Source: an uncultured Bacteroidales bacterium (GTDB taxonomy: Bacteria; Bacteroidota; Bacteroidia; Bacteroidales; Bacteroidaceae). Taken from it: a DNA stretch of 64,000 bases. The translations under genes and the position numbers were made by a program. Positions within the stretch are counted from its first letter, which is position 1, and each line of letters starts with the position of its first letter. Shown here piece after piece: positions 16,898 through 27,089 of this stretch. The stretch lies in NCBI GenBank assembly GCA_902776455.1, contig CACYQI010000037.1, positions 1-64,000 on the forward strand, given 5' to 3'. A model generated the notes under the pieces. It did no database searches. It was not told where the DNA came from and saw only the letters and a program-made list of their open reading frames with translations.

Positions 16898-19800
16898 ATG
16901 AAAAGACGATTACTTCTGTTCGTGTTCGCCGCTATAGCGGGGACACTGACGGCCCTGGCCGACGACTACATCAAAGTGAGCAACCGAGATATGCCGTTCA
17001 ACGAGTCGTGGAGCAAGAAATGTAGTTACTTCAATGACTCCGAGAGTGATGGCACCATCAGCTGGGACGCTTCGACCCGCACGCTGACAATGCATAACTT
17101 CGAGATAGACAGGTTTAACGACCTAAGTTGGGGGAATAGCCAACTGACCTGCCTCGAGATTAATTCGAGACAAGATGTTACCATCGAACTGAAAGGCAGA
17201 TCCTATCTTGGCGTCGGCAGAGGGAAAGTGCTTGCTCTGCACGGCAACACGACCTTCACGGGCGACGGCAAACTGTCCTTCTGGAGCAGAGACGGCGATA
17301 AATTCAACATCGAGCTTATGGAGGAGAACTTGAATGTAACCGTGGACGGCCCTACATTAGAATTCTGGTATGGTAGCAAAGGCATCCGCGGCAAGAACAA
17401 CACAGGTTCCTTCCACTTGGAGAGAGGCTTAGTGAAAGGCAGCGTGGGCTATCTGTTCCAGGGAATGAAAAGCGTGACCTTCGACTACGGCTATGGCGTG
17501 CAGCAGCCTCATGGCGCCGAGTTCAGCCCGCAACAACATATCATGGTTGACCCTGACGGCAACGATGTCAAAGGCAGTGCTGTTGTACTCGGAGAAATCA
17601 AGTACTACGGCTTCAGCATCTGCGGCGTTGAGATTACCGAGAACAACTGCGACCTCATCGATAAAATAGTCTTCGTAAAGAGTGGCGATGTTCATTATGA
17701 CCCAAGCTCAAACACGCTTTTCTTGGACAATGCCACCATCGTCAACAACAGCAATGTTCCAACCATCGAGAACGCAAGCAACGATGGCCTTGACATTAAA
17801 CTCAAAGAAAACAATATATTCAAGTTCGAAGGAGAGAAAGAGCGTTGGGCAATGAGTCTGAAAGAAAACACCCAAATTAAGGGTAAATTCAATGACGAAG
17901 ACTTTCTGCATGTCATAGATGCAGACTATGCCGGCATCCATGTGGGTGCAAACAAGTGTCTAAGACTAGATGGTGTAACGCTCAACATTCCCTATTTGAA
18001 GGGCGGCAACATCAATTCTGAACTCCACATAGACTGGGGGGTGACTATAAACGCAACTGGCAACGACAAACTCGGCACTTTGAGTTGGCTCAGAATGACA
18101 AACAGCAACTATTACAGTTTAGATGGTTTCATCCCATACCAAGCCGCTGTAGAGTCCACAGCGAGTCAGCCACGCTTCATTTGGAATCGCGATGACAACA
18201 GAGCCTCCGGCGTTTATGAGAACCGCAATGAGTTTGCAAAGGGGCCTGTGCATATTGAAACAAACAATGATTGGGATTGCGTAACAATATGCGGCCAACG
18301 GGTGATTGCACTCAACAGGGATAATATCGTCAACCAATACATCAAGAGCGGCCGTATCTACTACGACGACGAAGGCCTTCACCTCTGCAATGTAGATTTG
18401 GACGACGAAGGTCAAGATGATCCAACCTTGGAATTTAAATGGAGCAAAACCATTTTCCTTGAAGGCACCAATAAAATTAAGTGCAATAATATCGAAGCCA
18501 TCAAGGCACTCAGAGACTTAACAATACAAAACGACGCGTCCGGTGCTTCGCTGATCATCGAAGGCAGAGACGCAAGGGTGAACACATCGGGCACGCTGAA
18601 ATTGCTCGATACCAAAGTTACCGCTCCGGAAATCTCTGCGTCGGAACTCGATGTATATGGTTCCTGGCTCAACGTCACCCGAAAGCTGGAAGCCGACAAG
18701 GTTAGCCTGGACACGGAAACGGAAATGGTTGTCTCCACGCCTGAAGCCCCTGCTTACTACGACAGCGAAGAGCAACAGATAGTGGCTCCCAAAGGCCCTG
18801 TAAGCATCGTGCCAAAGAGTAGCGTCACTGAATATCCTATCTTCTTCCTTGGAGAGCAAGTGACCTCCGCCAATGCTTCCTGCATAATGAACAAGCACAT
18901 CACGTCGGGATCATTGTCTGTCAAGAAGACGAGCGATGCGTACAACATCGTCATGGACAACTTAGTCGTCTCGTACGATGGGGAGTACCCTATGTTCAAT
19001 TTCACCTCTACTGACCGCATGAACATCGACGTCAAAGACTGGAACGTATTCAATTTAATGAAAGCCGGTCCCCAAGCACATTTCATTACAGGATACTCGG
19101 AGAGCGTCAACATATATGCCGACACCGAGAGGGAGAACTTCCTTGGAGTAATGGGAAGCACCACGACCAATGCCGGTGCCATACTGGTGGGAAACAACAG
19201 CTCGCTCAAGTTTAGCAACCGCTATGTCAACTCGGGTGGCAGCTTCAATGCCGTCTTGCCGCGCATCTATGGCATGGGCCGCACATCAACCCTCGTCATT
19301 CAGGACCCATACGTCACACTGAACGGAAACAGCCAAGGGACGGTGAACGACGTCAACGTTGAACTGCCAACGGGCAGGGCTGAACTCGACCGCTCAAACC
19401 ACCTATTCATCGACAACGGCGGCATCTACCTGGACTACGTAATCTACACCGGACAGGTGAAGTTCGTGGGCAAGGGCGAGAGCTACGTCCCTGTTGACGA
19501 TATCAGGCTTTTCCCACCTATGCTGATGTTCGAAAGGAAGGGGCAGACGGGACAGCTCAAGGCTGATGTCTATCCCGAAGATGCTACGAACAGGAACGTT
19601 GTCTGGGTAAGCAACGACGAGACTGTGGCTAAAGTTGATCAAAAAGGTAAAGTCACGGCCGTAGGAAAAGGCCAGGCAATAATCTTTGCCTATTCTGAAG
19701 ATACTGTCTTTGATATAGAGAATCCCAGCACTTACACCAACGCCTGCGTTGTCCACGTGATCATCCCCGATCCTTACGACATTACGCTCAGCGAGACGGA

Positions 19801-21742
19801 TGTCCTCATCGACCGCGAGAGCGTCGGCGGCTTCTATCTTACGGCTAACCTGACGCCAGACAATGCCGAGACGGACTACTTCGAATGGGAGAGCAGCGAC
19901 GAGACGCTCGTGACCGTGCTACGCAATAGCGGCAAGACGGCTCTCGTCCGCCGCGTGGGCGACGAAGGACAGGCTACCATCACAGTCAAGACGGCCAACG
20001 GACTCTCCGCCAGCTGCAACGTGACGGTCCACTACCCCATCACCCCGATAACCGTGCAGTTCGCACAACGCACTTATACCCTCACAGAGGTGGGCGAACA
20101 GCTTAAACTCGAACCCATTGTGACACCCGAGAACTGCGAGAAGCTGAGCTTCGTCTGGAACTGCTACGGCGAAGCTATCAGCCTGAGCAACGACGGTACG
20201 GTAACGGCTCTGCGCAACGGTTCGGCCGTCGTGGAATGCTGGGCTTGCTACGACGGACAGCAGTGGGCACCGGGCGAGGTGCGCATCAACGTCGATATTC
20301 CTCCCACGCCTGTCATCGCCACCGGCCTGACGCTCTCTCCCGCCAGCTCACCCATCTTCTACTCGCTGGGCGAGAGGCTCATTCTTACACCTGTCTTTAC
20401 GCCCGAAGACGTGACGAGCGAGGAACTGACGTGGAAGTCGAGCAACGAGAACGTCGCTACTGTCGATGAGAACGGCTTCGTCACTATCGTGGGCTGGGGC
20501 GACTGCGACATCACCGCCACAACCACCGACGGCTCGAACCTCAAGGCAAGCCACACCATCAACGCCATCGACCCGTCAACGCTGCCGGAACCTGTCTATG
20601 CCACGGGCATCAAGCTTACCGACAACGAAGTGACCCTGATGAGAGGCGAGGAGGCACGTATTGGCGTCACCATCGAACCTGCCAACTACACGGAGAGCGT
20701 CATGGTGGAACTCCTTGAGGGCGACCTCAGCATCGCTGAAGCTCGCGAGGAGTGGGACTGGAACACCAACCAGACGAGCATCTACATCCGTAGCGACATG
20801 ATGTCGGAGCAGTTCGGCGACGTGAAGTATGTAGTACGTCCCAACGCTGTGGATTGGGAGAAGCTTAACGCCATGGGCATCTGGGAAGAACCGAAGGACA
20901 CGATTACCATCCACGTCCTCGCTCCCATCATCTTCGCCGAGGCATCGCCCGAGGACATCAATATCACCTATCACGTCACGGACATCAACGACAAGACTTG
21001 CGAGGTTTACACCCAGAGCAGACCCGGCATGCCGTTTGATCCGCTTGATCCCGACCTCGTTCCGGCCGTCAGCACTACCGCTACGGGCAAGCTCACCGTG
21101 CCTGCAAGAGCCAACGGCTACTGGGTGACGAACGTCATGCCGTGCGCCTTCAACCATTGCACCGGCCTGACCGACATCGAGTTCTCCGAGGGCATCGAGA
21201 GCATCGGCGACTATGCCTGCTACAGCGCCCTCTTCAGTCTGGAGCGCGTCACGCTGCCTTCCACCATCAAGGAACTGGGCTACAGCTGCTTCTCCGCCAA
21301 CCCGAGCGACTATGCTACAAGCGAAGACCCCTCCGGCCGCAACTTCATCCGCGAGGTGAACATCAAGAGCTTCACGCCCCCGACGGGTCAGAACGGCAAC
21401 GACATCTCGATGACCGGCGCCTTCTGGAGCGTGGCTGCCGACGCAGTCCTCTTCGTGCCGACCGGCGCTCTGGCAAACTACAACGTACAGCCCTGGACGG
21501 AGTGGTTCTCGCGCATCGAGGAGAAAGCATTCTTCGGGACGCAAGCTCGCAGGCAAGCCAGCGAAGGCCGGTCTCTACATCAATGGAGGCAAGAAGATCG
21601 TAGTGAAATAACCCCTCTCGCAAGGAGGGCCTCAGAGTGTCTCGCAGGGCATCGTTTTACGCTCCACGGAGAAAAGCCCGATGCTCCACGGAGAAAAGCC
21701 TCACACTCCACGGAGCATAAGCCCACACTCCACGGAGCGTAA
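16898..21742 (+). CDS. Giant exported Big_2/LRR_5 surface protein, first tandem copy
   Basis: 1614 residues with a signal peptide (about 1-22, cleavage ALA-DD). Residues 23-860 contain repeated beta-rich segments (NTTFTGDGKL, YYGFSICGVEITENN) of no recognised family, possibly a beta-helix. About 864-1345 hold five Ig-like segments of Big_2 type (for example WVSNDETVAKVDQKGKVTAVG and WKSSNENVATVDENGFVTIVG). About 1396-1540 resemble BspA-like LRR_5 repeats (CTGLTDIEFSEGIESIGDYAC, LERVTLPSTIKELGYSCFSA). The frame then runs past the expected end through repeat DNA; the tail GLYINGGKKIVVK is present only in the +1 frame at 21534-21611. It begins 42 bp after the regulator gene. Adhesion or substrate binding is inferred from such domains elsewhere. 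Confidence 0.82.
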   Translation: MKRRLLLFVFAAIAGTLTALADDYIKVSNRDMPFNESWSKKCSYFNDSESDGTISWDASTRTLTMHNFEIDRFNDLSWGNSQLTCLEINSRQDVTIELKGRSYLGVGRGKVLALHGNTTFTGDGKLSFWSRDGDKFNIELMEENLNVTVDGPTLEFWYGSKGIRGKNNTGSFHLERGLVKGSVGYLFQGMKSVTFDYGYGVQQPHGAEFSPQQHIMVDPDGNDVKGSAVVLGEIKYYGFSICGVEITENNCDLIDKIVFVKSGDVHYDPSSNTLFLDNATIVNNSNVPTIENASNDGLDIKLKENNIFKFEGEKERWAMSLKENTQIKGKFNDEDFLHVIDADYAGIHVGANKCLRLDGVTLNIPYLKGGNINSELHIDWGVTINATGNDKLGTLSWLRMTNSNYYSLDGFIPYQAAVESTASQPRFIWNRDDNRASGVYENRNEFAKGPVHIETNNDWDCVTICGQRVIALNRDNIVNQYIKSGRIYYDDEGLHLCNVDLDDEGQDDPTLEFKWSKTIFLEGTNKIKCNNIEAIKALRDLTIQNDASGASLIIEGRDARVNTSGTLKLLDTKVTAPEISASELDVYGSWLNVTRKLEADKVSLDTETEMVVSTPEAPAYYDSEEQQIVAPKGPVSIVPKSSVTEYPIFFLGEQVTSANASCIMNKHITSGSLSVKKTSDAYNIVMDNLVVSYDGEYPMFNFTSTDRMNIDVKDWNVFNLMKAGPQAHFITGYSESVNIYADTERENFLGVMGSTTTNAGAILVGNNSSLKFSNRYVNSGGSFNAVLPRIYGMGRTSTLVIQDPYVTLNGNSQGTVNDVNVELPTGRAELDRSNHLFIDNGGIYLDYVIYTGQVKFVGKGESYVPVDDIRLFPPMLMFERKGQTGQLKADVYPEDATNRNVVWVSNDETVAKVDQKGKVTAVGKGQAIIFAYSEDTVFDIENPSTYTNACVVHVIIPDPYDITLSETDVLIDRESVGGFYLTANLTPDNAETDYFEWESSDETLVTVLRNSGKTALVRRVGDEGQATITVKTANGLSASCNVTVHYPITPITVQFAQRTYTLTEVGEQLKLEPIVTPENCEKLSFVWNCYGEAISLSNDGTVTALRNGSAVVECWACYDGQQWAPGEVRINVDIPPTPVIATGLTLSPASSPIFYSLGERLILTPVFTPEDVTSEELTWKSSNENVATVDENGFVTIVGWGDCDITATTTDGSNLKASHTINAIDPSTLPEPVYATGIKLTDNEVTLMRGEEARIGVTIEPANYTESVMVELLEGDLSIAEAREEWDWNTNQTSIYIRSDMMSEQFGDVKYVVRPNAVDWEKLNAMGIWEEPKDTITIHVLAPIIFAEASPEDINITYHVTDINDKTCEVYTQSRPGMPFDPLDPDLVPAVSTTATGKLTVPARANGYWVTNVMPCAFNHCTGLTDIEFSEGIESIGDYACYSALFSLERVTLPSTIKELGYSCFSANPSDYATSEDPSGRNFIREVNIKSFTPPTGQNGNDISMTGAFWSVAADAVLFVPTGALANYNVQPWTEWFSRIEEKAFFGTQARRQASEGRSLHQWRQEDRSEITPLARRASECLAGHRFTLHGEKPDAPRRKASHSTEHKPTLHGA
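21534..21611 (+). other. Out-of-frame C-terminal tail of the first giant protein
   Basis: In the +1 frame relative to the gene, these bases read SGRKLAGKPAKAGLYINGG then KKIVVK and a stop, the same tail as in the other exported proteins. The annotated frame instead reads GTQARRQASEGRSLHQWRQ. A net one-base change near 21520-21534 would restore it. Confidence 0.8.
21661..21741. repeat. 22-bp-period array, four 'ctccacggag' units
   Basis: The word ctccacggag recurs at 21662, 21684, 21706 and 21728. It is part of the readthrough coding sequence of the first giant gene (HGEKPDAPRRKASHSTEHKP). The same family occurs at 30358, 36709 and, inverted, 48190. The rest of the gap to 21960 holds a ggatttgcaatcc palindrome (near 21858-21875) and no clear promoter. 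Confidence 0.85.
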
Positions 21743-21959
21743 AACCCCACCCCCAGCGGCACCCTGAGACCCCGCCTTCAGAAGACAAGTTCTATACATT
21801 ATATATATAGTTCCACCGGTAATGAAACCTCTGAACGGCCTGCAAGGCCGCTCCCTCGGTAGGATTTGCAATCCGACCGCAAGGAGTAAAGGGATTTGCA
21901 AATCCGCCTGAACCGGAACCCTACCTTCTACATTATTAATAACTTTAATTATTAACATT

Positions 21960-24900
21960 ATGAAAAAACGTTTATTGTTTTTCGTGTTCGCCGCTATAGC
22001 GGGGACACTGACGGCCCTGGCCGACGATTACATTTGGGTAAGCGGCAAAGAGATGCCGTTCAACAGTTCGTGGTCCCATGACTACACCTACTTCAAAGAC
22101 AGCAGCAGAGGCACGGTCAGCTGGAACGCTTCGACCCACACGCTGACGCTCGACAACTTCAAGACTTGGAGAGGCTGGGAACTTAACCTCCACACCTCAA
22201 GAGACTGCATCAACATCGAATCCAAGCAAGACATCACCATCGAGGTGAAGGGCAATTGCGAATTATCAACACTGGAAGGACAGACATTGGCGCTGCACGG
22301 CAACACGACCTTCACGGGCGACGGCAAGCTGCTACTCTCGGACTATGATGACGCAAAACCCTGCATCAACTTGAAGGAGAAGAACCTGACCGTCACCCTG
22401 AACGGACCGTCCCTAAAGCTCGACAGCAAAAACGACGGTATCCGAGGAGTGAGCAACACCGGCACATTCCACATGAAGGCCGGCTATGTGGAAGGACAGG
22501 TCAAAGGGAAAATAGTGAAAGACCTCAGCTCGGTCATATTTAACTACGGCATGGGCGTGAAGAAAAACCACGGCGCTATGTTCAATCTATCAAGGCATTG
22601 CATGGTGGACAAGGACGGCAACGAGATTACCGGAAAGGGAAGTATCGACTTCGGCCCAATCGAGTACTACGGCTTCGCCATCAACGGCACCGATATTACC
22701 GAGAACAACTACGACCTCATCAGTACATTCAACAGCGTCCAGAGCGGCCAAGTCAAGTATGATCCCATTGATAATGAACTTTCTCTGTATGAAGTTACCT
22801 TGTGCAACCCCAGCATCTATCCCACCATCGACAACCACAGCAATAAGGGGCTGACAATAGGATTCAGGGGGACATGCCGTTTCACGTTTGAAGGCGACAG
22901 GGAGCGCGAAGCGATGCGCCTGCGGGAGAATACAACTCTACTCTGCAACGCCTGGTCGAATACCCACACGTCGCTCAACATCGACGAAAGCTTCGCAGGC
23001 ATCTATGTGAGACCGAACAAAAAGCTGACCGTCAAGAGTCATACCGATGACGGTTTCTTCCTTAACGTGCCCTGGATAGAAGGCGGCAACCGAAACTCCG
23101 AATTGATCCTTTCTGATTACATCAGGATAAATGCTTCCGGCAGCAGCGAGGGCACAGTGCGCTCTATCAACGTCGTCAACCAGTCCCATTACCCCGAAGT
23201 AGCCGTGGGGTCCAAGGGGGCCATTTATGACGAACCCCGCTTCATCTGGAACGCTGCCCGTGTGCCCGGCGTGTACGAAAGCCAGGAGCAGTTGGCTACA
23301 GGCAGCGTGACGCTCAGCACGGAGTACGGCTTGGAATGGTACGACATCTATATATGCGACCATCAGGTAAACGAGCTCAACATGAATCGTATCGTCAACG
23401 AGTACTTCGTGAGTGGTTATTGCTATTACAGACCCGGCAACAACACCTTGACAATGGTTGGTGCCAAAATTGAATACAATGGCATAAGCAGCAACCCATT
23501 GATACGATGGACCTCGAATTCATTCAGCGAATACAAAATCCGTGTTACTGATGACACCAGTATCTATAATAAGAATGGAAACAAGACCATCTATAGCCCG
23601 AAGAATCTAGAAATTCTTGGTGTTGGCTCTTTTGACATATCTGGCGACCTCGATGTGAAAGGGGAACTGGCTGTACGACGCTTCATAAGCTTATATGCAG
23701 CAGATAACGTCACCGTTTCATCAATCTACATAGATAACAGCCAATTTTATGCTGACCAGATGAAGAACTATCAGGACGGCAGCTCCTCTGTTCCGGCAAC
23801 ACTCAATGAAGTTATCGTACAAAATGATATTGATGATCTCTCCTCTACCTCTTTTTCCTATTATGACAGCGAGACCAAGAAATTAGTATGTAATGGTCAT
23901 GTTCGTGCCATACCATCGTTTGGCCTAACTCAAATTGAGGGCGTGAAGTTCTGCGGTCAGGAATTGTATGATGGTTACACTACAGCAAACAAATCCATCA
24001 AGCGCGGGTACTTATTGCCAGGTATCTACGAAGAGGATGGCAACTTAGCAGTTGACATTTATATGGATTATGGCTTCCAGTGCGACAATGACTCAAGATA
24101 CCCCGTGTTTGAAATCAATAACCCAAAGATTAAGAAGGTTAGGCTATACACAGGAATTGGTGATATTGAATTCTGGTGTAGGCAGGGATCTCCATTTATA
24201 ACAAGCAACGTGGAGGAAACAGTTATTCTAACCAATTTTGGTGTTGAGTCAAGCCTCACCGTCCATGGCGAAGGCGGTCCCAGTGCCGACGGCAGACCCG
24301 GTGGTGGTGAAATCATAGTGCCCGCTAACGGCAAACTCATCATCGGAGACAAAGATGATGAGAATACACAAGAGGTTTACCTGCCTCGCATCGTAGGCCA
24401 AGGCACTTCGTCGAAGCTCATCATCAACGACCCCTATCTCACCGTGGGCGCCAATGAATCAGGCTCTGTGGCAAACATCAGCGTTGAACTGCCAACGGGC
24501 AGGGCTGAACTCGACTGTAGGGACGACCTCGTCCGCATCGGCAACGACGGCATCTACCTCGAAGACCAGTTCTACACCGGACAGGTTAAGTTCGTGAAGA
24601 AAGGCGAAGGCTACATCCCTGTTGACGAAGTCCACGTTGACATACACGAACTGAAATTCGACGCGAAGGGGCAGACGGCACAGCTCAGGGCTACAGTCCT
24701 GCCCGATAACGCTACGAACAAGAAAGTTTTCTGGAGAAGCGCTGACGAGAAAGTGGCGAAGGTCGATCAGAATGGCAAAGTAACGGTCGTAGGAAAAGGC
24801 TTGACAATGGTTGCTGCCATATCTGAGGAAATGGAAAACCCCAACTCTTTCTTAAGCGCTTGCCTCGTCACCGTGGAATTCCCCAAACCTACTGCTGTTA

Positions 24901-26810
24901 CGCTCAGCGAGACGGATGTCCTCATCGACCGCGAGAGCGTCGGCGGCTTCTATCTTACGGCTAACCTGACGCCCAGCAATGCCGAGACGGAATATACTTG
25001 GGAGAGCAGCGACGAGACGCTCGTTCAAGTCATCCCAGGCAGCGGAAAGTCGGCTCTCGTCCGCCGCGTAGGCGACGAAGGACAGGCTACCATCACGGTC
25101 AAGACAGCCAACGGACTCTCCGCCAGCTGCAACGTGACGGTTCACTACCCCATCACGCCTCAGACCGTAGAGTTCGCAAAGCGCACCTACACCCTTACAG
25201 AAGTAGGCGAACAGCTTAAACTTGAACCCATTGTGACACCCGAGAACTGCGAGAAGCTGAGCTTCACCTGGAGCCTCCATGGCGGAGCCATCAGCCTGAC
25301 CAGCGACGGCACCGTCACGGCTCTGCGCAACGGTTCGGCTGTCGTGGAATGCTGGGCTTGCTACGACGGACAGCAGTGGGCACCGGGCGAAGTACGCATC
25401 AACGTCGAGATACCGGCAACGCCTGTCATCGCAACCGGTCTGAAGCTTTCTCCCTCCAGCTCATCGCCCTTCTACTCGCTGGGCGAGAGGCTCATTATGA
25501 CACCTGACTTTACGCCCGAGGACGTGACGAACCAGCAACTGGTATGGTATTCAACCAACGAGAGCGTCGCTACTGTCGATGAGAACGGCTTCGTCACTAT
25601 CGTGGGCTGGGGCGACTGTGAGATTACCGCCACAACCACCGACGGCTCGCGCATCACAGCAAGGCAATCCATCACAGCCATCGACCCGTCAACACTGCCA
25701 GAACCTGTCTATGCCACGGGCATAAGCATTACAGAAAAAGAAGTGACCCTGATGAGAGGCGAAGAGGCACGCATTGGCGTCACCATCGAACCTGCCAACT
25801 ACACGGAGAACGTTATGATGGAACCCCTGGAGGGCGACATCAGCATTGCCGAAGTACGCGAAGAGTGGGACTGGAGCACCAACCAGACCAGCATCTACAT
25901 CCGTAGCCAAGAATGGTCTGAGCAGTTCGGCGACATGAAGTGGGTGATAAGGCCCAGCGCCGTGGATTGGGAGAAACTCAACGCGATGGGCATCTGGGAA
26001 GAGCCGAGGGACACGATTACCATCCACGTCCTCGCTCCCATCATCTTCGCCGAGGCATCGCCCGAAGACATCAACATCACCTATCACGTCACGGACATCA
26101 ACGACAAGACCTGCGAGGTATATCCCATCTACAACGAGTGGGCCTCCGAACCTGACCCGGACCTCGCCGGCGCACCCCTCGTCACTCCTGCTGTCGATGT
26201 CACCGCAACGGGCAAGCTCACCGTGCCTGCAAGGGCCAACGGCTACTGGGTGACGGCGGTCAAGGACCGTGCCTTCCAGAAGTGTAGCGGCCTGACTGAC
26301 ATCGAGTTCTCCGAGGGCATCGAGACCATCGGCGACGAAGCCTGCTACCGCCGCCTCTTCAGCCTGGAGCGCGTCACGCTGCCTTCCACCATCAAGGAAC
26401 TGGGCTACTACTGCTTCTCGGCACACACGAGCGACTACGTGACAAGCGGTCACCCCTCCGGCCGCAACTTCATCCGCGAGGTCAACATCAAGAGCTTCAC
26501 GCCCCCGACGGGTCAGAACGGCAACGACATCTCGATGACGGGCGCCTTCCAGAGCGTGGCTTCCGACGCAGTCCTCTTCGTGCCGACCGGCGCTCTGGCA
26601 AACTACAACGTACAGCCCTGGACGGAGTGGTTCTCGCGCATCGAGGAGAAAGCATTCTTCGGCAGGCAAGCCCACGAAGGCCGGTCTCTACATCAATGGA
26701 GGCAAGAAGATTGTTATTTCGAAACCTTAGGGACTTTAGGGACCTTAAGGACCTTAAGGACTTTAGGGACTCTAAGGACTTTAAGGACCTTAAAGACCTT
26801 TAAGGATTAG
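21960..26810 (+). CDS. Giant exported Big_2/LRR_5 surface protein, second tandem copy
   Basis: 1616 residues, a paralog of the 16898 gene along its whole length. The signal peptide DNA is nearly identical; the 23-860 region is diverged; the Ig-like and LRR_5 regions are again nearly identical (YATGISITEKEVTLMRGEE, CSGLTDIEFSEGIETIGDEAC). The pattern suggests a tandem duplication with later divergence of the middle, or conversion of the ends. As in the first copy, the C-terminal tail AGLYINGGKKIV lies in the +1 frame (26659-26730), and the annotated frame continues into a 9-bp repeat that codes for (R/G-T-L)n. A terminator follows. Exposed surface role is inferred. Confidence 0.82.
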   Translation: MKKRLLFFVFAAIAGTLTALADDYIWVSGKEMPFNSSWSHDYTYFKDSSRGTVSWNASTHTLTLDNFKTWRGWELNLHTSRDCINIESKQDITIEVKGNCELSTLEGQTLALHGNTTFTGDGKLLLSDYDDAKPCINLKEKNLTVTLNGPSLKLDSKNDGIRGVSNTGTFHMKAGYVEGQVKGKIVKDLSSVIFNYGMGVKKNHGAMFNLSRHCMVDKDGNEITGKGSIDFGPIEYYGFAINGTDITENNYDLISTFNSVQSGQVKYDPIDNELSLYEVTLCNPSIYPTIDNHSNKGLTIGFRGTCRFTFEGDREREAMRLRENTTLLCNAWSNTHTSLNIDESFAGIYVRPNKKLTVKSHTDDGFFLNVPWIEGGNRNSELILSDYIRINASGSSEGTVRSINVVNQSHYPEVAVGSKGAIYDEPRFIWNAARVPGVYESQEQLATGSVTLSTEYGLEWYDIYICDHQVNELNMNRIVNEYFVSGYCYYRPGNNTLTMVGAKIEYNGISSNPLIRWTSNSFSEYKIRVTDDTSIYNKNGNKTIYSPKNLEILGVGSFDISGDLDVKGELAVRRFISLYAADNVTVSSIYIDNSQFYADQMKNYQDGSSSVPATLNEVIVQNDIDDLSSTSFSYYDSETKKLVCNGHVRAIPSFGLTQIEGVKFCGQELYDGYTTANKSIKRGYLLPGIYEEDGNLAVDIYMDYGFQCDNDSRYPVFEINNPKIKKVRLYTGIGDIEFWCRQGSPFITSNVEETVILTNFGVESSLTVHGEGGPSADGRPGGGEIIVPANGKLIIGDKDDENTQEVYLPRIVGQGTSSKLIINDPYLTVGANESGSVANISVELPTGRAELDCRDDLVRIGNDGIYLEDQFYTGQVKFVKKGEGYIPVDEVHVDIHELKFDAKGQTAQLRATVLPDNATNKKVFWRSADEKVAKVDQNGKVTVVGKGLTMVAAISEEMENPNSFLSACLVTVEFPKPTAVTLSETDVLIDRESVGGFYLTANLTPSNAETEYTWESSDETLVQVIPGSGKSALVRRVGDEGQATITVKTANGLSASCNVTVHYPITPQTVEFAKRTYTLTEVGEQLKLEPIVTPENCEKLSFTWSLHGGAISLTSDGTVTALRNGSAVVECWACYDGQQWAPGEVRINVEIPATPVIATGLKLSPSSSSPFYSLGERLIMTPDFTPEDVTNQQLVWYSTNESVATVDENGFVTIVGWGDCEITATTTDGSRITARQSITAIDPSTLPEPVYATGISITEKEVTLMRGEEARIGVTIEPANYTENVMMEPLEGDISIAEVREEWDWSTNQTSIYIRSQEWSEQFGDMKWVIRPSAVDWEKLNAMGIWEEPRDTITIHVLAPIIFAEASPEDINITYHVTDINDKTCEVYPIYNEWASEPDPDLAGAPLVTPAVDVTATGKLTVPARANGYWVTAVKDRAFQKCSGLTDIEFSEGIETIGDEACYRRLFSLERVTLPSTIKELGYYCFSAHTSDYVTSGHPSGRNFIREVNIKSFTPPTGQNGNDISMTGAFQSVASDAVLFVPTGALANYNVQPWTEWFSRIEEKAFFGRQAHEGRSLHQWRQEDCYFETLGTLGTLRTLRTLGTLRTLRTLKTFKD
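26659..26730 (+). other. Out-of-frame C-terminal tail of the second giant protein
   Basis: The +1 frame reads SAGKPTKAGLYINGGKKIVI then SKP and a stop. The phase offset is the same as in the first copy even though the two differ by a 12-base indel just upstream. Confidence 0.8.
26725..26808. repeat. 9-bp-period array at the end of the second giant gene
   Basis: About nine units of aaggacctt/agggacttt type cover the last codons of the long frame, here read in a different phase as Thr-Leu-(Gly/Arg/Lys). Confidence 0.85.
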
Positions 26811-26812
26811 AA

Positions 26813-26852
26813 AGCCCCAAGGAGCAGGAAACTGTTTCCTTGGGGCTAATTT
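26813..26852 (+). terminator. Rho-independent terminator after the tandem giant genes
   Basis: Stem agccccaagga (26813-26823) pairs perfectly with tccttggggct (26837-26847); loop 13 nt; followed by aattttt. Confidence 0.85.
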
Positions 26853-26903
26853 TTACTCTTGTTGTCCGCTAAATAAGCGCCGAACCAAAGGTCGACGAAG
26901 TCA

Positions 26904-27057
26904 AGGTGCGAGAGCCTATAGACACGGGTGTTGACGCCTGTTCTGGCGGATTTGCAATCCGCCAGATGCGGGTATAGGCATTTGTAATGCCTGCATTATG
27001 AGCGTTAGGGGATTGCAAATCCCTTTTCTCCTTACGGTCGGATTGCAAATCCGACCG
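26904..27057. repeat. Left arm of a 154-bp inverted repeat pair
   Basis: Inverted copy of 30782-30935 with one mismatch. The arm contains four palindromes about 30 bp apart, centred near 26954, 26984, 27016 and 27046, each based on ggatttgcaatcc or a variant. The pair brackets the O-methyltransferase, aroQ and xerD-like genes. Confidence 0.9.
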
Positions 27058-27089
27058 AACAGGAGCTTACTCTATAGTCTCGAAGAGAC

